Part shown: one piece after another, positions 12,654 through 24,660 of the stretch
How the letters are laid out: the number at the start of each line of letters is the position of its first letter
Numbering within the stretch: position 1 is the first letter of the stretch
Source of the DNA: Toxorhynchites rutilus septentrionalis
Taxonomy: Eukaryota; Arthropoda; Insecta; Diptera; Culicidae
Assembly (NCBI RefSeq): GCF_029784135.1
Contig: NC_073744.1
Coordinates: forward strand, 27,758,981 to 27,822,980
Reading direction: 5' to 3'
DNA: 64,000 nt
Made by a program: the position numbers and the translations under genes
The notes under the pieces: model-generated
What the model saw: the letters and a program-made list of their open reading frames with translations, nothing else
Databases searched by the model: none
Told to the model about the DNA's origin: nothing

Positions 12654-13228
12654 ACACTACGCGAAGCGTCCAATTTATGACGCGGAAAGAAAAACACACG
12701 ATATGAATAACGCCAAAAACGAACTGAAAAATCCACACGCCAAGTTGGATTACCACTGGTGGGGTCCAATCTTAGATCGAAGCACAGCGAAAGCAAAGTG
12801 AACTGGATTGCTCAACAGTCCGATGCCGAATGAAAATTTGCCTCAGCGGGATCCACTGTTTATACTCTTGGCAAGTATTCCCCTTCATTCTTCTACCTTT
12901 TCCTTTGTTCACGGAGACTTTAAATCCTACGATTTCCCCTCCGTTGGTCGTCGATAAGTTGCTCGTTATTGACAGCTCTGTTCGGGAAAGCACACAAATG
13001 GACAGAACAAATGTATGGGAAAATGGAAACGCTTAAAGTTTTCAGGAATTTTAACCATCTAAAAAAACAGTGGAATCTAATGTATAGCATATTAAACAAA
13101 TCTTACGTAATATCCGATTCGTTTAGTATGTAAATCGCCAAAATCCATTTGCGACAAAAATAGTTATTAACGTTAACTTTATTTCATAAAAACGTGACCT
13201 GTTTTCTGATTTGGCACCCTTAATGAAA

Positions 13229-13854
13229 GACGTAGTTCTACGTCAAAAAACAAGACTACTTCATTGTACAACTGTGAATGGAAATACGTACATGCACATA
13301 AGATTTACCATTTTCGGGATAAATCGTTGATTAGGTGAACAAAAATTGACCCCAATAAATCCATAGTAACAAAACGTCTGAGTGATGAAACCATGTCCTG
13401 GTAGGAATATTAAAGAAACCGAAAGATATATGAAACTTATTCCTTTGTGTTATGATTTTAGTATTTTGCAATAAAAATGTTTGTTGCTTTTCTCAAAATA
13501 AAAACATGTCCTCACATCTGAAATCACTGATCATACCGAGAAAAAGTGACAGAAGTCTCTCCAGTCTACCAAATGAAACATTTCAATGAAACTCGTGTAC
13601 TGGAATATGATATTTTGCTCGTCTCGAAGGTGACTGAAGCCGAGACGATACGAGTTGCTCGTCTCGTTTTCTGGAATCAGACCCATAATTTTTATCTGCG
13701 TGCGAAACATGCCTTCATTATGATTTTATTTTATTTCCATTTTCGTCAAGATAAAGAACTAAGAAAGGTCCCTTGTCATGAAAGGTGTTCATGAATATGG
13801 CTAATCCCATTGTGGGAAAAATCCGAGCAGCGAGGGAAATTGAAAAAACATATA
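13229..13854. other. Intergenic; no gene
   Basis: Sequence between composite copy A and the mariner element. It includes GAGACGAT and GCTCGTCTCG repeats at 13615-13672 that echo those at 10910-10985, possibly ends of an older element spanning the composite repeat. Not proven. Confidence 0.3.
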
Positions 13855-13959
13855 CAGGGTTTTCCAACTTTAAATTCCGAAAGTAAATTGAAATAAAACA
13901 CACTTAGAATTCGAATTTCAATGAAACTTTTATTTCAAATTAAAGTTTAGTTTATGCCA

Positions 13960-15360
13960 TTATGTGTGAAATACAACATCATTCAAATGTCCACCTAGGG
14001 CTTCCTCGCACACCTTGATCCGGAACAGGTAAATTTCGATGACTTTTCGGCACATATGGGACGGTATCTCGGTCATAACTTCACGAATGTTGTCTTTCAA
14101 ATGTTCAAGAGTTTGCGGACAGTTGACATAGACACGGTATTTCGCATAACCCCACAAAAAAAAGTCTAGCGGGTTCAAATCGCATGATCTGGACGGCCAA
14201 TTGGCATCACCAAAACGCGAAATTATCTTCTTCTTCTTCTTCTTCAATGGCACTAACGTTCCTAGAGGAACTTCGCCGTCTCAACGTAGTATTACTTGCG
14301 TCATTTTTATTAGTACTTAGTTGAGATTTCTATGCCAAATAACACGCCTTGAATGCATTCTGAGTGGCAAGCTCTAGAATACGCGTGATCACAGTGCAAA
14401 TCGGAGGAAATTTCTTTGACGAAAAATTCCCCCGACCAGAACGGGAATCGAACCCGAACACCCGGTATGTTAGTTATGACGCTAACCACTCGGCCACGGG
14501 AGCACACCGCGAAATTATGCGTCCCTCAAATTTCGTTCGCAATATGGCCATTTTCGGTCGTGTTGTGTGGCACGTGGCGCCGTCCTGCTAAAACCACATG
14601 TCATCCGTATCCATATCTTCAATTTGTGGCAAAAAAAATCGGTAAACATGCGGCCATAGCGCTCACCATTCACAGTTACCGTCTCGCCGTCCTCATTTTC
14701 AAAAAAATACGGCCCGATGACTCCACCAGACCATAATGCGCACCAAACAGTGACTTTTGGCGGATGCAATGGTCTCTCAACAATCACGTGTGGATTTTCT
14801 GAGCCCCATATACGGAAATTTTGGGTGTTCACATAGCCACCGAGCTCGAAATGTGCCTCATCGCTGAAGAAAATTTGATGCGAAAATTCAGCATTTTGCT
14901 GCTGTTGTTCGTTCACCCAATCGACATATGCCCGACGCATTCCATGGTCACCACGCTCTAATTTTTGTACCTGTTGGACTTTATATGGATGTTGGTGCAA
15001 GTCCAAATGCAAAATTCGCCACAATGATGTGTTTGACAAGCCCAATTGCTGAGCACGCCGTGGAATCGAAACATTCGGGTCATCCTCCATAATGGCAGCA
15101 ACAGCAGCAATATTTTCGGCCGAACGCACATTACGATGATGCACAGGTTTCACAATATCCGCTACGGATCCACTTTGTTCGAAATTACGCACTACATTAG
15201 CGATTGTGTGCTCTGTAGACCGTCCATGACGACCCAAATCCGTCCGTAATGTTCGAAAAACATTTGCCGGTTTTTCATCATTTTTATAGTATAATTTAAC
15301 AAAATTAACACGTTGTGCGATGCTAAAACGACCCATATTGTAAAATGGCAGACATTCCAC
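13960..15360 (-). pseudogene. Mariner-type transposase, interrupted
   Basis: The N-terminal helix-turn-helix part (MGRFSIAQRVNFVKLYYKN from about 15336) runs into the catalytic core with FFSDEAHFELGG (first Asp, about 14850-14885). The second Asp region near 14580-14600 is displaced into another frame and has an in-frame TAG directly before QDGA. The third motif, RSCDLNPLDFFLWG, lies at 14145-14185. A SINE with an 11-bp target duplication separates the second and third motifs. The gene has at least a frameshift, a stop and an insertion, so it is inactive. CDLNPLDFFLWG indicates an Asp as third residue. Confidence 0.85.
14227..14507 (-). mobile_element. tRNA-derived SINE (Feilai-like)
   Basis: Read on the - strand, it begins with a tRNA-like head with an A box (TGGCCGAGTGGTTAGCG) and a B box (GGGTTCGATTCCC). 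An unrelated body follows, and the element ends in a GAA-repeat tail. It is flanked by an 11-bp target site duplication CGCGAAATTAT (14216-14226 and 14508-14518). Inserted into the mariner transposase. The family name is from memory of mosquito SINEs and is tentative; the SINE nature is clear. Confidence 0.9.
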
Positions 15361-15460
15361 TAACGATATGACGCTTTGGTTGACAGCTATGTCAAACGGT
15401 TGTCAGCGCAGGGCTGTATACTTTCGGAAGCCCGAAATGGAAAACCCTGTACATTGATTT

Positions 15461-16290
15461 TTCAAAGTTGACCGATGGTTCGAAAAAAAAATTCCTCCCT
15501 TTTTTCCACTACAAAAATTCATAACTTTCGAACTACTGGACCGATTTAGATGATCGACATATCTAATTGAAGCTTAAGAGTTAGTTTTCTTTGAAAAAAT
15601 ATTACTTTTGCGAAGAAATTGGATTTTCGTTTTTATAATTATTGATTGAGTTAGTTTTTATAATTTTCTCAATTAAAGATAGAGGGCGTTATATTTTTTT
15701 GGAAAGCTGAGTTTTTTTTTACATAATATATCTGAAAAATTACAGAGGTATTATTTTTCCTTTTTGAGTTATTATTTACCAAATTCAACATGTTTCACGC
15801 GTATTCTAGAGCTTGCTACTCCAGAGTACATTCAAGGCGTGTTATTTGGCATAGAAATCTCAACCAAGTACTGCTAACAAAAATGACGCAAGTAATGCTA
15901 CGTTGAGAAGGCAAAAGTTCCACTGGAACGTTAGTGCCATCCAAAAAGAAGAAGTCTTCGTTCAATATTCCTATTTGATTAGACCTATGCGACCTATGCG
16001 AGACCAATCTTCCCGCAAGTGTGATATTTTTTCAAAGAAGGTTGCTTGTTGGTTTCAATTTAATATGTCGATCATCTCAATCGGTTCATTAGTTTAAATT
16101 TTATGATTTTTTGCAAAAAGTCATTTTTGGATAAAAGGAGAAACATGATTTTTCAGACCACCGGGTAACTTTGAAAACCCATATCTCAAAAACGAAAAAA
16201 AAATAGCATCTCTGGTATCGAGATATATTATGTAAAAAATCCTCAGCTTTCAGGAAAAAATATAAAAAATATACCCCCCTCTAGTCCAGA
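15461..16290. repeat. Inverted-orientation repeat pair around a SINE fragment
   Basis: Segment a (15461-15600, with GATGATCGACATAT) matches the reverse complement of 16030-16178. Segment b (about 15680-15770, with AAAGCTGAG and ACATAATATATCT) matches the reverse complement of 16185-16285. On the + strand the order is a, b, then a', b', so it is not a simple palindrome. It may be two oppositely oriented copies of a tandem repeat unit. Confidence 0.65.
15796..15955 (+). mobile_element. 5'-truncated copy of the tRNA-derived SINE
   Basis: It matches the body and tail of the SINE at 14227-14507 in opposite orientation (CACGCGTATTCTAGAGCTTG.., GTGTTATTTGGCATAGAAAT, ATGACGCAAGTAATGCTACG, ending in AAGAAGAAG). 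The tRNA-like head is missing, as expected for 5' truncation by target-primed insertion. It lies between the two arms of the surrounding repeat. Confidence 0.85.
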
Positions 16291-16308
16291 GCCACTTGGG
16301 GGTCTTCG

Positions 16309-16786
16309 TAACCACATTGATTGCGCGTTCGCTTAGTAAGCGATCGATCGTGAGTTCAAAACTCAGGGCCCTCATTGACCATCTTTGTGTTGTTACAGAA
16401 TAGCTACGTCCACGCAACAATCATCAGCGATGGAGATCGATCCACGGTCGAAATAAGATCGATTCATCCATACAACTGCTCCGCTCTGCAAGACACATCG
16501 GGATGCTGTTCAATAAATAACTCAACAATGATCAATCAACTGTCTCCGCTGTCCGGTGGTCCAACTGGATAATGGAAGAACAGAAAGAATACTCTTACGC
16601 CTAAATGGCTACTGTGTGAATGTACCATATGTAATGGTATAGAAGGAATACTGGCGAATGGCAACTGTGTAATGTGCTAATTGTAGATATGATAACCATG
16701 TGACATGTATACGATTAAAATTCGGCTCTGTTATAGCTAAAATGCTAATGAGCCTTAAATAAATAAATGGGATAAAAAAAAAGATT
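16309..16786 (+). mobile_element. Second type of tRNA-related SINE
   Basis: The head has tRNA-like promoter boxes (TTGATTGCGCGTTCGCTTAG as A-box region, GTGAGTTCAAAACTC as B-box region). A body of about 350 bp and an A-rich tail with AATAAATAAATGGGATAAAA follow. A 65-codon frame inside (16375-16572) is incidental. No convincing target duplication was seen. Confidence 0.65.
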
Positions 16787-19700
16787 TCGATATAGTGGTC
16801 CTAAAGAATTATTTCGATGATTTCTAAAATAATATCCGATATAAAAAGCAAACTGATTTTTATGATTTGTTTGTCGGTGGAGATCTTTTGTGAATTTATG
16901 GGTGTTTTGTCCTCATAAAATATAATGAAGTGTAATGTTATTTTCTTCCAAAAAATTACAAAATAAAGTGTCCGAAATTTGATTTAGTGTCCGAAGTATG
17001 ATTCGCTTCATTTGAAAAGCATTTTATTCGATGATTTTTTTATGTTTTCAATCAAATAGGTACCAAAGTAAAAAGCTTAAAAGCATAATGAGCTAATTTA
17101 TTAAAAATATCAACCAAATGCATAAAGTTTAGATCTGTTTTGCTGCATCATATGCCTTAAGCGTCCGAAATATGATTCAGAACGGTATCTCGTTTCAGTC
17201 GCAGCAGAGGTAAGACCTATTTCCGAGTCCAAGGGCCGATATGGCATACTCCAAAGATTTCGGCCATTAAATTTGGCAATCCTACCAGGAGCTGCACGGC
17301 TACTTGTTTAGTCGCAGAGGGATCGATTACTAGCGTTGTAACAAAGTGGAATCGATTGTATAAAACAATTACGAAAAAGAAAATCCGTGAAGTGAAAAAA
17401 CATTCCTGTCTTCCTTGCTTAGTAATCGTGATAGGTTTAGAATCGCCGGTAGTTGAAAACATGGGCAAACGCACGTATTATCGCTTACCCTATTTCTTGT
17501 TAGGAAGGCATTCCATGTTTCGAACCGATGCGCAGGGTTTTATGTGCATCTTAACACGTTCATCGCCTAGCGCGATCTGGCTGAGTCTCTTGCGGGATCC
17601 GACTATCGGATAAATTATTCAATGGGTTTCGTAAGAAACAGTAAGACAAACCATCCGAAATATAAACTAATAAAAAGTATAGTATACATTATATTATTAT
17701 GGCTTAGATTTTCATCCTTTTCCATCAAATTCCTTTTAAAAATCAATTTCAATTTTAGCGAGAAAAGTGTCACGGAGTAACGGGGCAACGAACGTGTTAA
17801 ACCGACTTCGAGAGGACACAAAGCGAGCTCTAAATCGCACGGTCCTCAGGCTTACCTCATATAGTGTCGATCTTGAATATGTACGAAGGAAAGAAAACAT
17901 CGCTAAAAGTCCGCGGGAAAGCGGATCAAGTTAGATTCTTGACGGGGGATGACATGCTACAGCGGATGATGTACAGCTTGATGCTCTTGAAACTGGATTT
18001 TGGCCTAGTAGTTTAAGAGATTTGATGACAACTTGACTGTACGCAATTGAATTTTGATCAAAATTGGTAGCACCGTCATACCACAGATTCTAAGCCAGAA
18101 AACGCTAGAGATCGCTCACGAGGGTCAGGGTGGACTGGATGGAAACAATCGCCTTAGAATACGATTAGCCCTTTTCTAAATGCAGTGGTCGATTCTAATC
18201 ATAGTGGACTTGCAACAATGATCGAAGTTTTTAAATTTTCTCAAGAATAAATCCTTTATAAATTTTTCGTGCCGATTTCTCAAAACTTAAATTAAAACAA
18301 ACTCTCTTCTTGAATGAAACATATTCTACTAACATATTACCTATTTTGATTGCATGAAGTATACAAGTTTCCTTACTGTAATGAAAATCAATGAAAACTC
18401 AAAAAAAAATTTAATACCCACTCAATGTGTTAACAGTGCCTACGATTGTACTAGTTGTTGTAATGCTTTCCAAATCTCACTGATACTTGTTCATATAGCA
18501 CGAATAACCAATGACCATCTTAAGTGCTAAATATACATTTCTGATGTCAACTCTGCGTCAAGTTTGACGTCTGACACTTATTGACAGATGAAATTTGATC
18601 AGCGTGGACTAATCAAATATAGTTAGCACAAACCACAACAAGCAATATTCAGTTATTGAATACCTAAATTCTTTTTTCGATCTGTTCGTCAAACCTGTAA
18701 GTGCATGGTTACGTTACGTGGTTACTTCAGTTGATTTTTTCCCTTGCTCGATGCTTAATATTGTTTGCCGCTGGGTTTGGACGGATAACCGGAATACCAT
18801 GTGACAGAGACCTTACACTACAAGCTCTGAGACCACTCGAATACACATACATACATTTATTTATAATATATTTATATATAATTGCCTAAATCAAACTAAT
18901 ACTCATAGACATGACAAACATACTATCTATAATGTTTGTCCGGTCACCGGATATTGTAATGGCAGTAGACGGTTGCATCAATGTGAAAGAAATTAAACTA
19001 AACTACCCTATTGAGGGTTTCAAAGGATAAAATATTTCTCAATTATATAATTACACATAACATGAATCTATCGCACAGCTCGCATCAATTCCTAGACTGA
19101 ATCACTCACTCAATCAGAAATTCAACATTTGTCAAAATCATAAACACTTTCATAACTTACTAATGTAATCATTCGTCGGCAGATTCTTTGCTCTATCTCT
19201 TATCTCGACCACTCCTTTGGAAAAAGAATGGTTCCATAGTGAGATGGAATGATCTTTGCTGGTGATAATCAAGGTTAATTTAGCGCACCCAGATTGCACA
19301 AACTCAATGAGATGCACGGTTTTACTTATCTATTTCCGAAGAAGATGGTAGATGAGAATGTGGAATATATCTACTGTGAATCGATTAGCCAACTGTTGTT
19401 TATGCTTGATAATTGGAATCACAAAATTAGAATTGGATTAACGTTTAGAGAGATTTGAAAGTTCCAAGAATAGGAAAAAAATAGGAAAAAAAGCGCCGAA
19501 TTACTAGCAACATTGTGTAGTTCTATGAACTGCGAGAGAAACCCATCTCGTCACTTATAGTTGTATGAAATTAGGCGCCAACTGACATGCGAAAAGAAAG
19601 CATTCGTATTGAGAATGCTTTTCCAAAATGAGCTGATGAAAGTTAACGAAGATCTGATATGATCGACAGAAAACTTGTATTGAATCGCATTCAGGGTAGA

Positions 19701-19889
19701 AACTTGCATTGTTCATTTCCAATTACACATTTAGCCTTAATAACAGTTGGCTATTTGCGCACTGCACATTTTTGTCCAATAAACTCTCTTATCTCTGTCT
19801 CATTCTATTTATCTATTACCTCTCTTTCTTTCTCTCTCTCTTCTCCCACTCTGTCTACCTTCTACTATTATAATACACGCTCGAACTTT
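16787..19889. other. No supported gene
   Basis: AT-rich, probably intronic or intergenic. Short frames around 17217-17613 have no recognisable motif. There is a possible degenerate repeat near 16965-17170 (TGTCCGAAATTTGATT and GCGTCCGAAATATGATTC). Nothing else stands out. Confidence 0.4.
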
Positions 19890-20198
19890 CTGTATGCTAC
19901 TATTATGTCCACACGCAGTCGGCCGGTGTTCTGTAGAAGGGATATTGTCATGGCATCACCAACCTCTACCACCAGATAGAACTCACCGTCACCCGGATGG
20001 ACAACCCACCACCTTCATCTCCATCTTCTCCACAATCATCACCAACAACAACTACAACAACAGCAACAGCAAAACTCCCACCAGGGTACCATTGTCAATG
20101 TCACCGCAGAACACGCCAAGGCCACATTCTAGGCCAAACGACCATCAATCTGGTTGTAGGACCATCTCCTGAAGCTTAGGCGGCCACCACTCCCCAAC
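19890..20198 (+). other. Exon-like block with consensus donor
   Basis: A long pyrimidine tract (19750-19860) leads to CACACGCAG at 19920. The following approximately 280 bases are GC-richer, CAA/ACA-repetitive and free of long homopolymers, and end at AAC/GTAAGT (20198/20199), a consensus splice donor. All three frames contain stops before the donor, so if it is an exon it is untranslated or carries a stop. The phrase ATGTCCACACG recurs in similar form at 35066. Confidence 0.3.
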
Positions 20199-22164
20199 GT
20201 AAGTACTCACCATATCTTTCTCTATCTCTTTCTCCCCAGACACTTCCCCCACCAACACACACACACATCCAATTTCTGTTTCTATCTTTTTCCCTCTGCA
20301 ACTAATTGATCATCATTTATCATTAGAAATTACAGCATTCACAGCTCGGAGGGCACGTATTTTCTCGTTGCCATGTAGAAAAGATTGCGCCCGAAATGGT
20401 AGCTCTCTGCTAGGAAACAAACAACAAGATATGCTCTCGCATTCGAGTTGTCCCCATGTGACCGAAAAGATTCCTTTTTTATTTTGTTCTATCCAGTTTT
20501 TGTGTGTTGTGTCGAAAAAATCGCTCGCTTTTATCGATGCCATAAAAGCGCAGGAGGAATGATTCTTGAGCGAATTTGTTCCAACAAGAAAGATGGAATG
20601 AATGGAATAAACCCCCGGATCTCGAGGCGGGCGGCGATAGTGATTTTCGTTTCGTTGGATTTGTTTTTCATTTTTCTTATTTTGGGATGATGACCAGATT
20701 GCCGGCTTGCACATTATTCATTTTCAGCCATCAGAATATCAAAAGCAGCCATCAAAATACGGTAGACTCATTCGTTAGTATTCTAGGATAATTCCGACAC
20801 AAAGTCAGTTCACAGAGATGCTAACCTTTAGTAGGGGCGATATTCAAAAATAAAAAATAAAATGCTTTCCCCTGTCGTAATCGCCGTACTTTCAAAAATT
20901 GCCAGAATAAATTCAAAAAACAAACTCATTTATTATTTTAAATTCTCGAAATCTGGGCAAATAAATAGCCAACGATATATTTTCTCCCTGCTTATGATAA
21001 AGGATCTCCACCATCGTACCTGTTCTACATTTGATAGCGGATTTTGATCCCGTGCAAGAAAAGAGAAAGAGCGAGAAAGCAACCGCTACGTTGCCAACAA
21101 TTAATTTTGTAAATACAATGAACTGCACGCTCAGCACCGACAGTAATGAAGCTATCATACTCAACAGCATAGCCTTAAGGAAGACCAGAGTAAACAAATG
21201 AAGCAGCTTTATCAGTTCACCAGCATCACGAGAATTTGACCAAATTCTGAAAGCCTCTTTTACTGGTTCCGCGTTGCATCTACGTTGTGTGTCTGGAACA
21301 AGGAAGGAGGTATCTACAAGACCCAATTTAAAACCAATCGGTCGACAACAGTTCTTCGATGAATATCCTGGATTTGGGGAGGGTTGAAATTTCCCCTGGG
21401 GCTCAACAATATTGAGAGCACCACATCTTCATCGACTCCAAAACCTCATAGGGGAAATTGGCCCAGACGCGACCTCCTAAATTGCAACAGCAAATTTTTA
21501 TGTTTTTTAAAGATATCCGCAAAGAAGAATTATGATCATGGTTTGACCAAAAATGATCATGGTTTGTCCGGCTTTAGAAATCACCATTTTTGAATGAAAA
21601 TATTCGAATTTTCAAGTAGATGTTGCAGTAATCATTGCATGACTTCACTGTCATCATATTGATCCATTCACAATTTAGACTTTCTTCAGAATATTGCCAT
21701 TTCTTGGGCATTTTAAAAGTGTTACCCTCAACACACTCAACACAGAGAAACTTTATTTCTGCTATCCGCGAAGGACACAATAAACAAACTGCAGCCCGCC
21801 AAGCGGTTGCTATAGAAATCATGTGGACAAAACAACATTATTGAATTGGACAACTCATGATCAGAATTGAGTTCATCAAAATGCGTTAATTTAATAGTTT
21901 AGCTATGTAAATCTGATACAAATGGTGTGCAAGAATGATGTTTACAATATTTGTAAGTGTTATAATCCAGAAAAGGTCTGAATACGTGCGAAATAATCAT
22001 CTGGTGATCGATTAAAAGGTAGCTCGAATGAGGGGCGCATTGACACCAATAGATGGTGTATTTTATAATCATTCAAAACATGTGATTCCGTAGAAAAATA
22101 CTATAAAACTACGGTAAATCATGAAAAATACAATTTTATTTATATGTTTTGAAACATTCGAATA
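20199..22164. other. No supported gene
   Basis: Two - strand frames (20313-20714, 133 codons; 20913-21326, 137 codons, with a hydrophobic stretch) are open by chance as far as I can tell; neither shows a family motif. At 21534-21572, GATCATGGTTTG occurs twice, and its inverted form recurs at about 23495, on the other side of the neighbouring transposon. Confidence 0.35.
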
Positions 22165-23443
22165 AAGCCTGTCCACGTTAAATTTCGGACACCAAGATGA
22201 TACCAGTAAAACGAAAATTCACGTAATACAACAAAACCGATTGTTTATTTCAGCAAAATAGACTTATATCTAAAACAAGGAAAGCTTATTTCGATGTTAA
22301 TTACGTTGTCTGTAAAATTCACGAACTTTCTTGGGAACATCTGCTATTAGGTTCCGTACAGTATCCTCAGATATGCAGGTGGCGGCGCTTTTTCATCTCC
22401 TCTTGAAATCATTAATGCCATTCGCTTTCTGCTTAGTTTCGAATAGTATTCGCTTAAACAGAGCCCAGTACTTTTCCACTGGACGAAGTTCTGGACAGTT
22501 CGGTGGATTTGCTGTTTTTGGCACATATTTGACCTCATGTGCATTATACCATTCCAGGATGTATTTTGGCAAGAAGCCAAATCTGGCCAAAACAACGCTG
22601 GAGAGTCGTGGCTTCTTATGAATGGTAGCAACCGCTTCCGTAGACATTCCTTCTCGTAGACATCTTTGTTGATAGTGCCGGTAGAGACGAAAGATTTGGA
22701 TTTTCGGCCACAACTGCATATGGCCTGCCAAACCAAATACTTTTTGGGGAATTTAGACTGCTTCTTGGTCCGGAAACACTCAGGTACGGCATTCCTTCGC
22801 ATTGCAATATAAAAATCGAGACCCGGAAGCTGTTTCAAGTCTTCGAAAACTTAAGTTTCTTCGTCCATTATAATGCATGAACATTTTTGCAAAAACTTGG
22901 TGTAGAGCACCTTAGAACGGATTTTTGCAGTGAAATTTTGCTTATCATCACGACTGGGCACCTTTTTTACTTTGTACGCCTTTAGTCTATGCCTCTGCTT
23001 CACTTTTTGTACACATGATTTTGATTTTCCAACCTTTCTAACTGAAAGGTTGGGATGTTTCTCAATAATGGCAACCACCTTTCGGTCCATCTGTCGGGAG
23101 CATACTTTTCGATTTGTTCCGCTTCCAACCTTCCGATCCACAGTTAAGAGCTGGTCAAACGATTTGCACACACTAAACACGGTACTCTTCGGCAGTTTCA
23201 GCTTTTTTGCGAGATCGCGTACCGACAGTGTTGGATTTTGCTGCCGTTCGCGCAAAATGCGTTTGCGTACTTCCACTTGATTCGACGCCTTTTTACCAAA
23301 CTGAAGAAGAATGTAAACATGTTGGACATCGAAATAAAGTGGAGAGTTTCAGCTGTCATGTAAGTGAAATATTTCATTTGATTAGTGAAATATTTCGTAA
23401 ACTACACTGAAACAAAAGTGTCCGAAATTAACGTGGACAGGCT
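22165..23443 (-). mobile_element. ITmD37E-type Tc1/mariner element
   Basis: Inverted terminal repeats start AAGCCTGTCCACGTTAA at the left (22165) and are mirrored at the right (to 23443), including TTTCGGACAC. The left flank has TA; the right flank has GA, probably a mutated TA. Length about 1.28 kb is normal. The transposase is on the - strand. Confidence 0.85.
22347..23276 (-). pseudogene. ITmD37E-type transposase, inactivated
   Basis: The N-terminal part (23276-22851) has helix-turn-helix sequences (LSVRDLAKKLKLPKSTV; HPNLSVRKVGK) and ends at the first catalytic Asp region, CIIMDEET. An in-frame TAA at 22848-22850 then separates the next part, which starts VFEDLKQLPGL and contains KKYLVWQAICSCG and LLPFIRSH. 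The second Asp (FWPDLAS) is followed by a frameshift near 22570. In the shifted frame, NPPNCPELRPVEKYWALFK gives the Glu about 37 residues after the second Asp. That spacing and the WPDLAS motif define the mosquito DD37E group. Two lesions make it non-functional. Confidence 0.85.
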
Positions 23444-24002
23444 TGACCTGATTTGATAAAGGTGTGCTGAATAAGAGCATTCAAAAAAGTGGGCAAACCA
23501 TGATCATATTTTCGACTGGACAAACCAAAATAATTTACCTTACTGCATACTTTTTCATTCGTGTGACCAATTTTCGTGTTACGTCTTTCAGAAATGAAAA
23601 ACATTTTTCTCCGAAGATAGGCGTCATATTCAATTTGAAGTTTTGATGTCGAAAGATGTGAGGGGCACTCGAATATAATTTGAGATGTTATAAATATTGA
23701 TATTATTTTTGCATGACAAAAACACTTGATGAAATTGCATGAAAAATTGCAATTTCCACTAAAACCTTTTGTAAATCCAATTTCACGCTGAGTAAATGCA
23801 ATCAGTCATTCGCTAAATGGTCCTACTTTGAATGGACTGCTTTTTTACAGGGCGTGAGTTATCTAGGCCTATTTATGTATCAATAATAGGAGTCATTTTG
23901 AAGTGAAGTGATGAGTCCTAACCTTGATTGAATAAAATTATGTTTCTCACTTGCCATAAATTTCTATGAGTTTTCAAAAGAACTTGAAGTTCTGCTTAAC
24001 AT

Positions 24003-24660
24003 GTCCGTTAGGGTGCCAATGAAAATAGTCATCTCGAGTTTCAAAAAGTAACCCCATAAAAATGTTTACCACCTCGAAAAAACACTCTATGCCAAATATC
24101 AGCTCAATCGGACTTCAGGGAGAGTGGCGCAAAGCGTTCAAAGTTTGAGTTTTTTGAAAATCGAAAAATCACCCAAGGGGGGAGTGAAGGAAATCGGAGT
24201 TTTCGAATAAAATTTTTTAATGCCAAATGTCTTAAAATTGCATGAAACGTCGAGATCTAGTGTCATATCGAAAATTTTTTTTTGTCAAAAATCGACACTC
24301 TGGGGCTTAGTTTTTTTTCGGCATGCGAAACGAAAAGTATGGTTTAGGGTGATAATAAAAATAGTTATCTCGATTTTTCATTCGGAACTTGCTACGAAAT
24401 GTTGATTTGAACAAGAATTTACCCTATTCAAAATATTAGCTCATTCGGACATCATTTCCTGGTGTCACATACGTTAAAATTTGAGTTTTTTTGAAAAACG
24501 AAAAATCACCGAGAATCGAGGTTTAAAATTTTTTTTTTGGTGCCAAATGTCTTAAAATTGCATTATTCGTCGAGATTTACGGTTATCTCGATTTTTTTTT
24601 ATCAAAAAAACTAGAAATGGGTTATATCTTTGTTATAACCGCAAAGTGGACGTAGAACTA
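24003..24660 (+). repeat. Dispersed repeat family R3, copy 1
   Basis: Begins with TTAGGGTGCCAATGAAAATA and contains CACCTCGAAAAAACAC, AGAGTGGCGCAAAGCG, CATGAAACGTCGAGATCTAG and ATTTTTCATTCGGAACTTGC. Copies lie at 32838-33530 (reversed) and 55541-55965. It ends near a degenerate GGACGTAGAACTA at 24649-24661. No coding frame. Confidence 0.8.

Larger units (their letters stand above)
11669..13246 (+). repeat. Composite repeat, copy A
   Basis: It starts with the module GGTTGTGTCCAAGATACGACC..TTGACGTAGAACTACAC (11669-11711) and ends with GAAAGACGTAGTTCTACGTC (13227-13244). Much of the interior aligns by eye with 51221-52318 (copy B), for example TTTGCCTCAGCG, AAGTTGCTCGTTATTGAC and GATTTGGCACCCTTAATG. 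It contains a 35-bp perfect hairpin and a fragment of a non-LTR ORF1-like frame on the - strand. The element class is unknown. Confidence 0.65.
13855..15449 (-). mobile_element. Mariner-type (IS630/Tc1 superfamily) element
   Basis: Terminal inverted repeats begin CAGGGTTTTCCA at both ends (left 13855, right complement ending 15449) and share TTCCGAAAGT further in. TA target duplications flank both sides (13853-13854 and 15450-15451). Without the 281-bp SINE and one duplicate, the element is about 1.3 kb, normal for mariner. It encodes a transposase on the - strand and is broken by the SINE insertion. Confidence 0.9.

Noticed and set aside
10874..13686. One large element with GCTCGTCTCG-type ends enclosing copy A
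   Set aside because: Similarity of the two ends is weak and no target duplication was found; left as a possibility only.
14436..14507. tRNA gene on the minus strand
   Set aside because: A and B boxes are good, but the sequence does not close into a complete cloverleaf gene. It continues into a SINE body with a tail and a target duplication, so it is the SINE head.
16309..16380. tRNA gene
   Set aside because: Promoter boxes only; continues into a longer retroposon with an A-rich tail.
19659..20179. Overlapping + strand frames of about 60-106 codons as a gene
   Set aside because: All three frames are open because of CAA/ACA repeats; none runs to the splice donor, so no frame can be chosen.
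20313..20714. 133-codon minus-strand gene
   Set aside because: No motif, no splice or promoter context, and composition like the surrounding noncoding DNA.
20913..21326. 137-codon minus-strand frame with a hydrophobic segment (receptor-like)
   Set aside because: The hydrophobic stretch alone is not enough; no family signature and no supporting exons.
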